Origin: Bacillota bacterium
GTDB taxonomy: Bacteria; Bacillota_I; Bacilli_A; MOL361; Turicibacteraceae
Direction: 5' to 3'
Assembly (NCBI GenBank): GCA_003486705.1
Contig: DNGE01000157.1
Location: 10,793 to 20,756, forward strand
Length of the DNA stretch: 9,964 nucleotides
Shown: positions 1-6,991 of the stretch, in pieces
How the letters are laid out: each line of letters starts with the position of its first letter
Numbering within the stretch: the stretch's first letter is position 1
Program-made: the position numbers and the translations under genes
The notes under the pieces: model-generated
The model's database searches: none
Told to the model about the DNA's origin: nothing
What the model saw: only the letters and a program-made list of their open reading frames with translations

Positions 1-13
1 CTTGTGATATCAT

Positions 14-38
14 AAAAAAGAACCCTAATCGGGTTCTT
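14..38 (-). terminator. Intrinsic terminator of the first GNAT gene
   Basis: An 8-bp perfect stem (AAGAACCC/GGGTTCTT) with a 5-base loop sits 2 bases beyond the stop codon of the acetyltransferase gene. On the minus strand it is followed by a run of T. Its arms resemble those of the ppaC terminator at 7305-7326. Confidence 0.85.
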
Positions 39-40
39 CC

Positions 41-544
41 TTATGATTTTAATTCACATTCCATTTTCACGTATGTTTCAAAGGAATCTGAGTCTATTTC
101 TTCAATAAACTCGTCTCCCATTTCATAAAACAGATTTTTAGCGTAAAAATGCTTTAATTTAAAATTTTTAGCTAGTGTTTTAACGGTCATTTTATCATGT
201 TTCAAATCCGTGAACTTTTGTTTTAGCAAGTCTACAACTGTTGTTCCAACACCTTGCCCACAATAATCTGGATCTAGTACAACGACTTGCAATTCAATTT
301 CATGTTCATCGCTTGGTTGATACAAACCAACATAACCAATATCTGAATTAATGTCTGGATCATGAATAATGTAATCGTATGATCTCGGACTTTGGATCAT
401 GGTTAAACATCTGGTTTTCCATGTCTCAAGACTTGTTTTTTCTTCATGAAAGATAGGTTGATACATTGGGATTTGAAACAAATCATAAATGAAGGCTGCG
501 TCTTCTAATTCCATTGCTCGTAATATAATTAATTCTTTTTTCAT
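41..544 (-). CDS. GNAT-family N-acetyltransferase
   Basis: A 167-residue protein of the usual size for a single GNAT domain, which transfers acetyl from acetyl-CoA to an amine. The N-terminus (ELIILRAMELEDAAFIYDLF) matches the first strand and helix of the fold. Residues about 84-100 form the strand and acetyl-CoA pyrophosphate loop: ELQVVVLDPDY followed by CGQGVG (Q97, G98, G100), the Q/RxxGxG motif. Residues about 124-140 (LKHFYAKNLFYEMG) resemble the C-terminal motif B helix. The substrate cannot be told. The ATG at 544 is kept because the conserved first strand starts four residues later. No Shine-Dalgarno sequence precedes it, and a TATAAT lies only 8 bases upstream, so the message may be leaderless. 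It ends directly in a terminator and appears monocistronic. The family is sure; the role is not. Confidence 0.9.
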   Translation of the reverse strand: MKKELIILRAMELEDAAFIYDLFQIPMYQPIFHEEKTSLETWKTRCLTMIQSPRSYDYIIHDPDINSDIGYVGLYQPSDEHEIELQVVVLDPDYCGQGVGTTVVDLLKQKFTDLKHDKMTVKTLAKNFKLKHFYAKNLFYEMGDEFIEEIDSDSFETYVKMECELKS

Positions 545-552
545 GGTTTCAT

Positions 553-558
553 ATTATA
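553..558 (-). promoter_or_regulatory. Candidate -10 box for the first GNAT gene
   Basis: The minus strand reads a perfect TATAAT, 8 bases before the ATG at 544. No convincing -35 hexamer is seen at 16-18 bases. If used, transcription would start about 0-3 bases before the ATG. This is tentative because the region is AT-rich. Confidence 0.35.
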
Positions 559-797
559 AAGCTTTGTTCAGAATTTTATTGCGCATTCCTAGTTTGAACA
601 TTTTTCAATATTTCTTGTGAGTCATTTATGACTTTATGATATTAACAATTTTGGATTTAAAATTCCAATTTATTATTTCTTTAATACGCTATTTTCAAAC
701 GCTAATAAACATAACTTCTAGTTACTAAATGATGATCTATCATCAAGGTCGTCTATGTCCCTTCATGTACCATAGGCTGATTAAATGTTATGGTGGC
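559..797. other. Intergenic gap with one small inverted repeat
   Basis: No convincing gene lies between the two acetyltransferases. The gap holds a 7-bp inverted repeat (TGATGAT/ATCATCA, 730-745) about 52 bases beyond the stop of the second acetyltransferase. It lacks a strong T tract, so at best it is a weak terminator. Otherwise the sequence is plain AT-rich spacer. Confidence 0.5.
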
Positions 798-1355
798 TTA
801 CTTCCAATCATCCGCCTCTATTTTATAATACGCACAAGCGGTTAAATTCCCTTGATTATCTTCAACATCATTTTGTACCACTTTATCAAATGTCATCCCA
901 ACTTTTTTCATCACACGACCAGATGGTTCGTTGTCTATGTGGTGACGAGCTGTAATTCTCTTAAACCCTACCTCATTAAACGCTAAGTCTAACACTTTTG
1001 ATAAGGCTTCAGGTGTAATGCCTTGCTTCCAATACTGTTTAGATAGACAGTAGCCCGCTTCTACACATGCTTCCTTATCATTCACATTCAACAATGAAAT
1101 TGATCCTATCACTTCATTATCTACTTTATGAATGATTGCCCATTGGTAGACATTCGGTTGCTCATACGCCTTCTCCCATAGTTGAATAACATGGCGCGTC
1201 ACGTCAATATTTGTGTGTGTTGGCCACGATAAATATCTTGTCACTTCATCGTCATTTGTCCAATTCTTAAACGCATCTTCCGCATCAGTTAATTTGAAAG
1301 GTCTTAAGATTAATCGCTCCGTTTCTAAATAACAAGTTCCCGTGTGATGTAACAT
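798..1355 (-). CDS. GNAT-family N-acetyltransferase, RimJ/RimL-like
   Basis: A 185-residue protein from the chosen start. It opens with LETERLILRPF (residues 10-20), the signature N-terminus of the RimJ/RimL group (Acetyltransf_3), which acetylates N-terminal amines of proteins or small-molecule amines. AGYCLSKQYWKQGITPEAL (about 101-119) is the acetyl-CoA-binding strand, loop and helix, with KQG replacing the commoner RGxG form. RITARHHIDNEPSGRVMKKVGM (about 133-154) is the typical late strand plus the N-x-x-S-x-x-x-x-x-K-x-G-M helix. Start choice: the frame is open to an ATG at 1403, but GGGGGA at 1362-1367 lies 6 bases before the ATG at 1355. That start also places the family N-terminus correctly, whereas the longer form adds a lysine-rich tail. 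It is divergent from uppP. The substrate is unknown. Confidence 0.88.
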   Translation of the reverse strand: MLHHTGTCYLETERLILRPFKLTDAEDAFKNWTNDDEVTRYLSWPTHTNIDVTRHVIQLWEKAYEQPNVYQWAIIHKVDNEVIGSISLLNVNDKEACVEAGYCLSKQYWKQGITPEALSKVLDLAFNEVGFKRITARHHIDNEPSGRVMKKVGMTFDKVVQNDVEDNQGNLTACAYYKIEADDWK

Positions 1356-1520
1356 TTTCATTCCCCCGCTTTTATTTCCTTTGTTTTTTTGAGTAAATTT
1401 CATTGAAATCTCGAATTTTATAATAATTAATGGTATTATAACTGTTATGTGGGAAAAATTAAATAGGTTTTTTATTTGTTTTTTTCCGATATAGTTGGTC
1501 TCAGAAAGGGGTACTTAGTT

Positions 1521-2345
1521 GTGTATGAATTTATTGAAATTTTTAAGACGATTATTTTAGGGATCGTCGAAGGGATCACAGAGTGGTTACCAGTAAGTAG
1601 TACTGGGCATTTAATCTTAGTGAATGAATGGGTAAACTTAGATGCATCACAGGAATTCATTAATACGTTTAACGTTGTTATTCAATTAGGAGCGATTATT
1701 GCCGTTATTGTCTTCTTCTTTAATAAGTTAAATCCACTTGATCCGCACAAAACTGCGGTAGAGCGTACAAAAACTTGGAACATTTGGATGAAAGTTATTA
1801 TTGCTGTCATTCCGTCTGCTGTTATTGGATTATTATTTGATGATATGATTGAAGCAAAATTCTTTAACCCAATCACGGTTGCTTCAATGTTAATTATTTA
1901 TGGTATTATTATGATTATTTTAGAAAATGGTAATCATAAGCCTAAAGTAAATGATTTTGAACAATTATCAATCCCTCGTGCAATTGGGGTTGGATTATTC
2001 CAATGTTTAGCTTTAATTCCTGGTACATCTCGTTCAGCTGCGACAATCATTGGTGGCGTTTACTTAGGGACATCTCGCTATATTGCAACTGAATTCTCAT
2101 TCTTCTTAGCAATCCCGACTATGTTTGGAGCATCTGCTTTAAAACTTGTGAAAAACGGGATGGCCTTCTCAGGCTTTGAATGGATGATCTTAGGGATTGG
2201 ATCATTAGTCTCATTTATCGTTTCTATGGTTGCGATTAAATTCTTAATGGATTATATCAAAAAACATGACTTCAAAGTATTTGGTTACTACCGTATCGTT
2301 CTTGGGATTGCGGTTTTACTTTACTTCTTAGTCTTTTCTCAATAA
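1521..2345 (+). CDS. uppP: Undecaprenyl-diphosphatase UppP (BacA family)
   Basis: An integral-membrane phosphatase that converts undecaprenyl pyrophosphate to undecaprenyl phosphate, recycling the lipid carrier for peptidoglycan and other wall polymers. Extra activity is known to raise bacitracin tolerance. The 274-residue length is standard. Residues 17-30 read EGITEWLPVSSTGH, giving E17, E21, S27 and H30, the family's catalytic region. The second conserved block, PGTSRSAATI with an arginine near 171, is also present. Several hydrophobic spans follow (for example about 52-67, 91-106, 121-135, 193-205, 221-238 and 253-272). Start choice: the frame stays open to a TTG at 1476, but the GTG at 1521 has AGAAAGGGG at 1503-1511, 9 bases upstream, and gives the exact family N-terminus. 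It is a single gene, closed by a terminator shared with the convergent antiporter. Confidence 0.96.
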   Translation: MYEFIEIFKTIILGIVEGITEWLPVSSTGHLILVNEWVNLDASQEFINTFNVVIQLGAIIAVIVFFFNKLNPLDPHKTAVERTKTWNIWMKVIIAVIPSAVIGLLFDDMIEAKFFNPITVASMLIIYGIIMIILENGNHKPKVNDFEQLSIPRAIGVGLFQCLALIPGTSRSAATIIGGVYLGTSRYIATEFSFFLAIPTMFGASALKLVKNGMAFSGFEWMILGIGSLVSFIVSMVAIKFLMDYIKKHDFKVFGYYRIVLGIAVLLYFLVFSQ

Positions 2346-2380
2346 AAAAATCATGGCCCTTCGTGCCATGATTTTTTTTT
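2346..2380. terminator. Bidirectional terminator between uppP and the antiporter
   Basis: A perfect 8-bp stem ATCATGGC/GCCATGAT (2350-2357 and 2365-2372) with a 7-base loop is flanked by an A run on the left and nine T on the right. It can therefore stop transcription from both convergent genes, lying just after the uppP stop and 24 bases after the antiporter stop. Confidence 0.9.
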
Positions 2381-2396
2381 GTCTATCTTCACTTCA

Positions 2397-3629
2397 TTAA
2401 ACAACACATGCACTTTCTTCTAATGACTCACTTAAAACGTCCTCACAACCTTTATCTCTACTTGCAAATACAAGCTTTAATAACACAGGTGTAATAATAG
2501 GTGTGATAATGACAACAACAACAATAGGTGCAAATAAGGTTGCACTAACTAATCCAATAGCCGCTCCTTTACTCGCAATAATAAGTCCTACCTCTCCACG
2601 CGCAATCATTCCTGTTCCGACTTGTAAGGCCTCTAAATTTGAATATCGTGCTAATTTAGCTCCTATACCACAGCCTACAATCTTACCAAAAATCGCTGCT
2701 ATTAATAAAGCGAAAGTAAACCAAATTAAATTCGGACTCATTGAAGAAAGGTCAACTTTAATTCCGATACTCGCAAAAAAGATTGGCGATAATAACATAT
2801 ATGACATCGTTTCAAATCGTGTTTTTATGTAAGATGCTTCATTTGTACTTGATAAAATAAGTCCTGCAATAAAAGCACCAATAATATCTGAAATGCCAAA
2901 AACAGCTTGCGAAATAAATGATAATAATAAACACATCACAAATCCAATAATCACAAATCGTCTCATATCACAATTGTAACGTTTCGTCCATTTATCAAAC
3001 CACTTATACACAATATACCCCACCACAATGGCAAAAATAAAATAAGCGATAACTTTAAATAATACACTGCCAATCGAGACACTATCATCTGCAAAACTTG
3101 TAAAAATAGTTAACGCAACTAGTCCTAAAATATCATCAATAATTGCTGCACCAAGTATCGTATTCCCCGCACGTGTATTTAATTTACCAAGCTCTTTTAA
3201 CGTTTCAACAGAAATGCTCACCGACGTCGAAACAATAATTAACCCAATAAATGAACATTGCAATACACCTGAAACATCTAAACCACTCATTGCAGGGACA
3301 TTAAACACATACGCCGCCAAAAATCCACCTAATAACGAAATAACTATTCCAAACAACGCAATCACAATGGCTGCGGGTCCTGTATTTTTTAATTCTTTTA
3401 AATCTGTTTCTAATCCGGCAGTAAACATGAGAACAATAACACCTAGCTCTGCTAATTGTGTAATAAACTCTGTCTCGTGTAAGATATTAAACATTGCAGG
3501 ACCTAAAAACAAGCCCGCAAGAAGTGCACCCACGACTTGTGGCATTTGAAATTTCTTGGTTAAAAGTCCGAGCAATTTCGTACTTAATAATATCAAAGCT
3601 AGATCAAACAAATACTTGTACGATAACAT
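2397..3629 (-). CDS. Cation:proton antiporter, CPA2 (KefB/NapA-like) family
   Basis: A 410-residue polytopic membrane protein of the Na+/H+ exchanger (CPA2) superfamily, expected to swap Na+ or K+ for protons across the cytoplasmic membrane. Conserved blocks are in order: an N-terminal span ending QMPQVVGALLAGLFLGP (about 28-44), LAELGVIVLMFTAGLETDL (about 60-77), and GAAIIDDILGLVAL (about 160-173), whose adjacent aspartates (D165, D166) are the ion-binding pair of the electrogenic type. GMIARGEVGLIIA near residue 340 is the family's late signature. About 12-13 hydrophobic spans are visible. There is no C-terminal RCK/TrkA-N domain, so it is the short form and nucleotide gating is not expected. 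Start choice: the ATG at 3629 has GAGG 9 bases upstream. In-frame ATG at 3638 and GTG at 3644 are alternatives. Ion specificity is not readable. It stands alone on the minus strand. Confidence 0.92.
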   Translation of the reverse strand: MLSYKYLFDLALILLSTKLLGLLTKKFQMPQVVGALLAGLFLGPAMFNILHETEFITQLAELGVIVLMFTAGLETDLKELKNTGPAAIVIALFGIVISLLGGFLAAYVFNVPAMSGLDVSGVLQCSFIGLIIVSTSVSISVETLKELGKLNTRAGNTILGAAIIDDILGLVALTIFTSFADDSVSIGSVLFKVIAYFIFAIVVGYIVYKWFDKWTKRYNCDMRRFVIIGFVMCLLLSFISQAVFGISDIIGAFIAGLILSSTNEASYIKTRFETMSYMLLSPIFFASIGIKVDLSSMSPNLIWFTFALLIAAIFGKIVGCGIGAKLARYSNLEALQVGTGMIARGEVGLIIASKGAAIGLVSATLFAPIVVVVIITPIITPVLLKLVFASRDKGCEDVLSESLEESACVV

Positions 3630-3746
3630 TTCTACCATCCTCACTCACAAATTATCTTAGACAAGGCACCAAAAACTTGTCTTTTAAACATACGCTGTAG
3701 TGTGTATAGATATGTCATATTATCAAACAAATATCAGCTTTTAAGA

Positions 3747-3760
3747 TTGAAGCGCTATCA
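3747..3760. promoter_or_regulatory. cre-like (CcpA) site upstream of the antiporter
   Basis: The bases TTGAAGCGCTATCA match the Gram-positive catabolite-responsive element consensus TGWAARCGYTWNCW at 12 of 14 positions, including the central AGCGCT. It lies about 118 bases before the antiporter start. No clear promoter was found nearby, so the role is inferred only from similarity. Confidence 0.3.
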
Positions 3761-3794
3761 GCCCTTTAGCATTGAATACTCCTCATTTATTTAT

Positions 3795-3822
3795 AAAAAA
3801 ACTCCCGATCGGGAGTTTTTTA
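3795..3822 (-). terminator. Terminator of hypothetical gene A
   Basis: A perfect palindrome (ACTCCCGA/TCGGGAGT, 3801-3816; practical loop GATC) is flanked by A and T runs that extend the stem. The TAA stop of the gene (3820-3822) lies at the base of the stem, so translation ends within the terminator. A long T run follows on the minus strand. Confidence 0.9.
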
Positions 3823-4683
3823 ACAAGCTTTATCAAAATTTTCTACAATATAATCACTTAATGTCTGTAACACATCACTTGAAGTTAAAATGATACGACT
3901 ATTAAATTTTTCATTTTTAGAAGGGGCTTCAACCGTTAGGCCTTTTTCCTTTAAAACTGATTCTTCTAAGTGCGATAATAAATATTGCTTACGCCCTTTT
4001 AGTTTAAAACGTGCAATCGTTGCGTTAGCTTGGACATCAAAGTAGTTACCTACTTTTTTAGTACTTAGACTCGAAGTATCTCGATGATGTTGATTTAATA
4101 TCCCTGTGATTTGGTCTAAAATTTCTTGTTCAAATGCATCTAATTCATTGTCACTTTTTAACGTTGTCTTTTCAATTTCGGTTGTGCCTTCGTCAGATTC
4201 AATGATTTCGTCTGTTTGTTCAATGGTTGATTCAGTGAGTTCAACCGTCGTTTCTTCTACTGAAACACCTTCAATCTCACTAATGTTTTCATTCGTTTCC
4301 ATGTCATTTGTTTCTAACGTTTCACAATCAGACATTTCTTCAGTGAAAACAACATCTGCTACAAGGGGGCAGTCATCCGTTTCATCTTCTTTGTTAGCAT
4401 CAAGATTTACAGATTCAGTCACATTGTTAGCCATTAATTCTTCAGTCGTTGGCTCATCTTCAGTTATCACAAGTTCCTGTGATACTTCATACTTATCAGC
4501 TCTTGCAAAACAAATTTTTGCTCCAATTACTGTAATAAAGCAAATTGTAAAACATGAAACACTAATGTAGATCGAGCCTAGGTTAAAGAATAACACGACC
4601 ACACTAGTAAATAATGCCACAATATATCCAAACGCTAAATTCATCCAAAAACGATGCTTTTTCTTTTGTTCTTTCAAATTCAT
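3820..4683 (-). CDS. Membrane-anchored hypothetical protein A with domain shared with protein B
   Basis: I do not recognise a named family. The 287-residue protein has three parts. A short basic N-terminus (KEQKKKHR) leads into two hydrophobic spans at about 12-35 and 38-60, which would leave both ends in the cytoplasm. A low-complexity linker at about 68-180 is very rich in E, D, T and S. A compact C-terminal domain at 184-287 starts FEQEILDQI and includes NYFDVQ, RFKLKGRKQYLLSHL, APSKNEKF and LSDYIVENFD. That last domain matches protein B over 104 residues without a gap at about 48% identity. Its pattern (helix, aromatic strand, basic strand, late S-x-x-V-L helix) loosely recalls DUF5655-like domains, which is only a guess. 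Start choice: GAGGTG at 4690-4695 sits 6 bases before the ATG at 4683; an in-frame ATG at 4716 has no such site. It is monocistronic. Confidence 0.85.
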   Translation of the reverse strand: MNLKEQKKKHRFWMNLAFGYIVALFTSVVVLFFNLGSIYISVSCFTICFITVIGAKICFARADKYEVSQELVITEDEPTTEELMANNVTESVNLDANKEDETDDCPLVADVVFTEEMSDCETLETNDMETNENISEIEGVSVEETTVELTESTIEQTDEIIESDEGTTEIEKTTLKSDNELDAFEQEILDQITGILNQHHRDTSSLSTKKVGNYFDVQANATIARFKLKGRKQYLLSHLEESVLKEKGLTVEAPSKNEKFNSRIILTSSDVLQTLSDYIVENFDKAC

Positions 4684-4851
4684 GTGTAACACCTCATATG
4701 ATTCTTTATACTTCAAGTTTACCTTATTTCATAGGATATTTAAACCTTTACTTCACGTTTTTTCGACATTTTTCGTATTCCCATTCTATCTCACAACGAC
4801 CTAACCCCATGGCTTCCAATAATTAGATAAAACAAAAAAATAATGCAAAGA

Positions 4852-4881
4852 AAAAGGAAAGGACTTTCATCCTTTCCTTTT
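4852..4881 (-). terminator. Terminator of the chromate-transporter operon
   Basis: A 12-bp perfect stem AAAAGGAAAGGA/TCCTTTCCTTTT (4852-4863 and 4870-4881) with a 6-base loop. On the minus strand it is followed by TCTTTG and lies about 57 bases beyond the stop of the second transporter gene. No plus-strand gene ends here. Confidence 0.85.
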
Positions 4882-4937
4882 TAAATATCTATTAACAGGT
4901 CTTCAAACTAGATTCTATTTCACTTACAGGCATAACT

Positions 4938-5504
4938 TTATAAACCAATAATGACACCCACAAGTGCTGCACCCGCTAAATAGACGATTGGGTGTTTTTT
5001 ATACTTTTCAATCAGATAAAATAGTACACCGAATAAAATCAACGCTTTCCAATTAAAAAAGTCTGCAAATTGATTCGTTTCTTCAAAGCGTTCTACATTA
5101 AACACAGAAATCTTTAAAACAGCAAATCCAGCAACGGCAATCAAACCGGTAACAGCAGGACGTAAAACATAAAATATACGTTTGACTAATTCGCTCTCTT
5201 TAAATTTCTTTAGGACTTTAGCTACTAAAATCACAATAATGACGGATGGAAAAACTAAACCAAGCGTTGCGACAACGCCACCTATGATACCTTTAGCATG
5301 AAAACCAGCATATGTGGCCATGTTGACCCCAATTGGCCCTGGTGTTGATTCAGAAATGGCAATCATATCTGCAAGTAATGATTCATCAAACCAGTCATAT
5401 TTTGAAGCTATTTCATATAAGAACGGTAATGTCGCTAAACCGCCTCCAACAGCAAATAATCCCGTTTTAAAAAACTCAAAAAATAATATTAATAAGATCT
5501 TCAT
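4938..5504 (-). CDS. Chromate transporter family protein, short-chain subunit (second gene of pair)
   Basis: A 188-residue membrane protein of the CHR (chromate ion transporter) superfamily, one half of a split transporter. The family is known for chromate or sulfate efflux, but many members have no proven substrate. The N-terminal signature FFKTGLFAVGGGLATLPFL (about 11-29) and the STPGPIGVNMATYAGF block (about 53-68) are the two CHR hallmarks, followed by GGVVATLGLVFPSVIIV (about 75-91). About five or six hydrophobic spans are visible. It starts one base inside the stop of the upstream partner (TAATG overlap), with AGGAGG 9 bases before the ATG, so the two are translationally coupled. Such short proteins occur in adjacent pairs, and both halves are thought to be needed for transport. 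It is flanked by hypothetical genes A and B. The family is sure; the substrate is inferred. Confidence 0.93.
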   Translation of the reverse strand: MKILLILFFEFFKTGLFAVGGGLATLPFLYEIASKYDWFDESLLADMIAISESTPGPIGVNMATYAGFHAKGIIGGVVATLGLVFPSVIIVILVAKVLKKFKESELVKRIFYVLRPAVTGLIAVAGFAVLKISVFNVERFEETNQFADFFNWKALILFGVLFYLIEKYKKHPIVYLAGAALVGVIIGL

Positions 5505-6049
5505 TATTTACGCCCTCCTTTCTCTTTAACATATAAGAGAATTCCAACAGACGTCGCTATGATAACAATATAGACAGGTGATACATTTAAAAAGACACCT
5601 AAAACAAACGTTAAAATAACGATTGCCACACCGAGTTTATCCACGACTGAACTTTTCCATAACTTAATAATGGCGTTTAATACAAGCACACAGACCGCTA
5701 CGCGAATTCCATTAAAGGCATGTTGCACCCAGGCAATCTCTTCAAAGTTTTGCAAAAAGGCAGCGATACTCATAATAATGACAAGAGATGGAAAAACAAC
5801 ACCAAGCGTCGCGGCAATAGCGCCTAATACACCATGTAATTTATATCCGATAAACGTTGCTGTGTTAACCGCAATAACACCTGGTGTACATTGTCCCACA
5901 GCATAATAATCTAACAATTCTTCTTCTGTTGCCCACTTTTTATTTTCAACCACTTCTTTTTGTAACATCGGTAACATGGCATACCCACCACCGAATGTTA
6001 ATCCACCAATACGAAAGAATGTCCAAAATAAATCAATATAATCTTTCAT
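5504..6049 (-). CDS. Chromate transporter family protein, short-chain subunit (first gene of pair)
   Basis: A 181-residue partner of the preceding subunit, also of the CHR superfamily. It carries FFRIGGLTFGGGYAMLPMLQKEV (about 11-33), CTPGVIAVNTATFIGY (about 54-69) and GAIAATLGVVFPSLVII (about 75-91), the same three blocks as its partner. The two are homologous halves that probably assemble in the cytoplasmic membrane. The ATG at 6049 has GGAGG about 7 bases upstream. It is first in the operon, and its TAA shares a base with the ATG of the second subunit. A TATAAT-type promoter lies about 30 bases upstream. Nothing in the sequence shows a chromate- or sulfate-responsive regulator gene beside it. 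The actual anion is unproven. Confidence 0.93.
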   Translation of the reverse strand: MKDYIDLFWTFFRIGGLTFGGGYAMLPMLQKEVVENKKWATEEELLDYYAVGQCTPGVIAVNTATFIGYKLHGVLGAIAATLGVVFPSLVIIMSIAAFLQNFEEIAWVQHAFNGIRVAVCVLVLNAIIKLWKSSVVDKLGVAIVILTFVLGVFLNVSPVYIVIIATSVGILLYVKEKGGRK

Positions 6050-6079
6050 TTAAATACCTCCAAAACTATAACTTCTCCT

Positions 6080-6109
6080 ATTATAACCTATTTTAATTAC
6101 ACATACTAA
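6080..6109 (-). promoter_or_regulatory. Candidate promoter of the chromate-transporter operon
   Basis: The minus strand has a perfect -10 TATAAT at 6080-6085. A weak -35 (TTAGTA, 6104-6109) sits 18 bases upstream. The predicted start lies about 25 bases before the ATG, leaving room for the GGAGG ribosome site. The -10 is strong and the -35 poor. Confidence 0.5.
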
Positions 6110-6153
6110 GTGCAATGTAAACTTTTTGCTTAAAATCAGTGCTTTGAGTCAAA

Positions 6154-6174
6154 AAAAAGAGCTACGCTCTTTTT
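6154..6174 (-). terminator. Terminator of hypothetical gene B
   Basis: A 9-bp stem AAAAAGAGC/GCTCTTTTT (6154-6162 and 6166-6174) with a 3-base loop, followed by T on the minus strand. The TAA stop of gene B (6173-6175) lies within the stem, the same arrangement as at gene A. Confidence 0.85.
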
Positions 6175-6991
6175 AGTACACGTCATCATAACGTTGCAAA
6201 ATATAATCTGATAATTGCTCTAAAACATACAGTGATATAATAGGAATTCTTGTTTTATACTTTTCATTTTTCGATGGAGCAACTGATAACAAATTCTTTG
6301 CACTCACCTCTTCGGGTGACAAATGAGTTAAGATATATTTTTTTCGTCCTTTTAATTTAAATCTTAACATGGTTCTTCGTCCAACAATATCAAAGTATCC
6401 CCCAACATATTTTGTTTTAACGTTATCTAATGGGCGATGATGATTTGATAAAATCGTTTGAACTTCATCGAATATTTGTTGCTCAAATTTACCTAGTGAT
6501 CCGCTTCCTTCTAATTCGTGCTGATTAATTATTAGCGCATCAGACAAAAATTCATCTAAACTCAATTGAACAAACTGTTCTTGCTTTTGTTTTGGCTCTA
6601 ATTCTGTGACTGTCGGTTTGTTCATTTTTTTTGAAATGAGTTCATTCTCTTCTTGAAATGATTTAAATGACTCGACTTGAACTGAAATCACCTGTTTTGT
6701 TTCCACAATAGGCTTCGATACTTCGTCTGTAACTAATTCTTTGCCATCTAATATAATATCCCCTATTTGCGATTCCGTCAGGTGCTCTGTTGTCACACTT
6801 TGATTATCATGCACGATTCCTTCCATTATCGACGTGTTTAACATCTCATTCTGATTTTTTTCAATCGGATTATGAATCAGCGTTTGTTCACTTAACAGAT
6901 CCTCACCCTGTAGTGGAATACTCTGTTGAGATTGAACTCTTTTTTGTTTTTTGCTATGAATAAAACGACTCATTATGTCAAGTATGCTCAC
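6173..6991 (-). CDS. Hypothetical protein B, soluble paralogue of A
   Basis: I do not recognise a named family. The 272-residue protein has a basic N-terminus (residues about 9-20, RFIHSKKQKR), then a polar, probably disordered stretch to about 165 with many E, Q, S, T and I. The C-terminal domain at 169-272 starts FEQQIFDEV and includes GYFDIV, RFKLKGRKKYILTHL, APSKNEKY and LSDYILQRYD. This domain aligns without gaps to the last 104 residues of protein A (about 50 identities by hand count). Unlike A, it has no membrane span of its own; a 42-residue hydrophobic peptide gene lies directly upstream. The start is the GTG at 6991, preceded by GGGGGTG at 5 bases. The peptide's TGA overlaps it as GTGA, so translation is probably coupled. 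An ATG at 6973 lacks a ribosome site. Function is unknown. Confidence 0.82.
   Translation of the reverse strand: MSILDIMSRFIHSKKQKRVQSQQSIPLQGEDLLSEQTLIHNPIEKNQNEMLNTSIMEGIVHDNQSVTTEHLTESQIGDIILDGKELVTDEVSKPIVETKQVISVQVESFKSFQEENELISKKMNKPTVTELEPKQKQEQFVQLSLDEFLSDALIINQHELEGSGSLGKFEQQIFDEVQTILSNHHRPLDNVKTKYVGGYFDIVGRRTMLRFKLKGRKKYILTHLSPEEVSAKNLLSVAPSKNEKYKTRIPIISLYVLEQLSDYILQRYDDVY

Noticed and set aside
730..745. Inverted repeat TGATGAT/ATCATCA as a terminator of the second acetyltransferase
   Set aside because: It is AT-rich, lacks a following T tract, and lies more than 50 bases beyond the stop; at best it is a weak hairpin.
1476..1520. TTG start giving UppP 15 extra residues
   Set aside because: The GTG at 1521 has a good ribosome site and yields the exact family N-terminus; the extra residues match nothing in the family.
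2503..3549. Plus-strand frames of about 110 codons opposite the antiporter
   Set aside because: They run antisense to a well-supported membrane protein and show no recognisable protein features.
4106..4570. A 154-codon plus-strand frame opposite gene A, very rich in serine and valine
   Set aside because: It is the antisense shadow of the E/D/T-rich linker of protein A, with no ribosome site and no family features.
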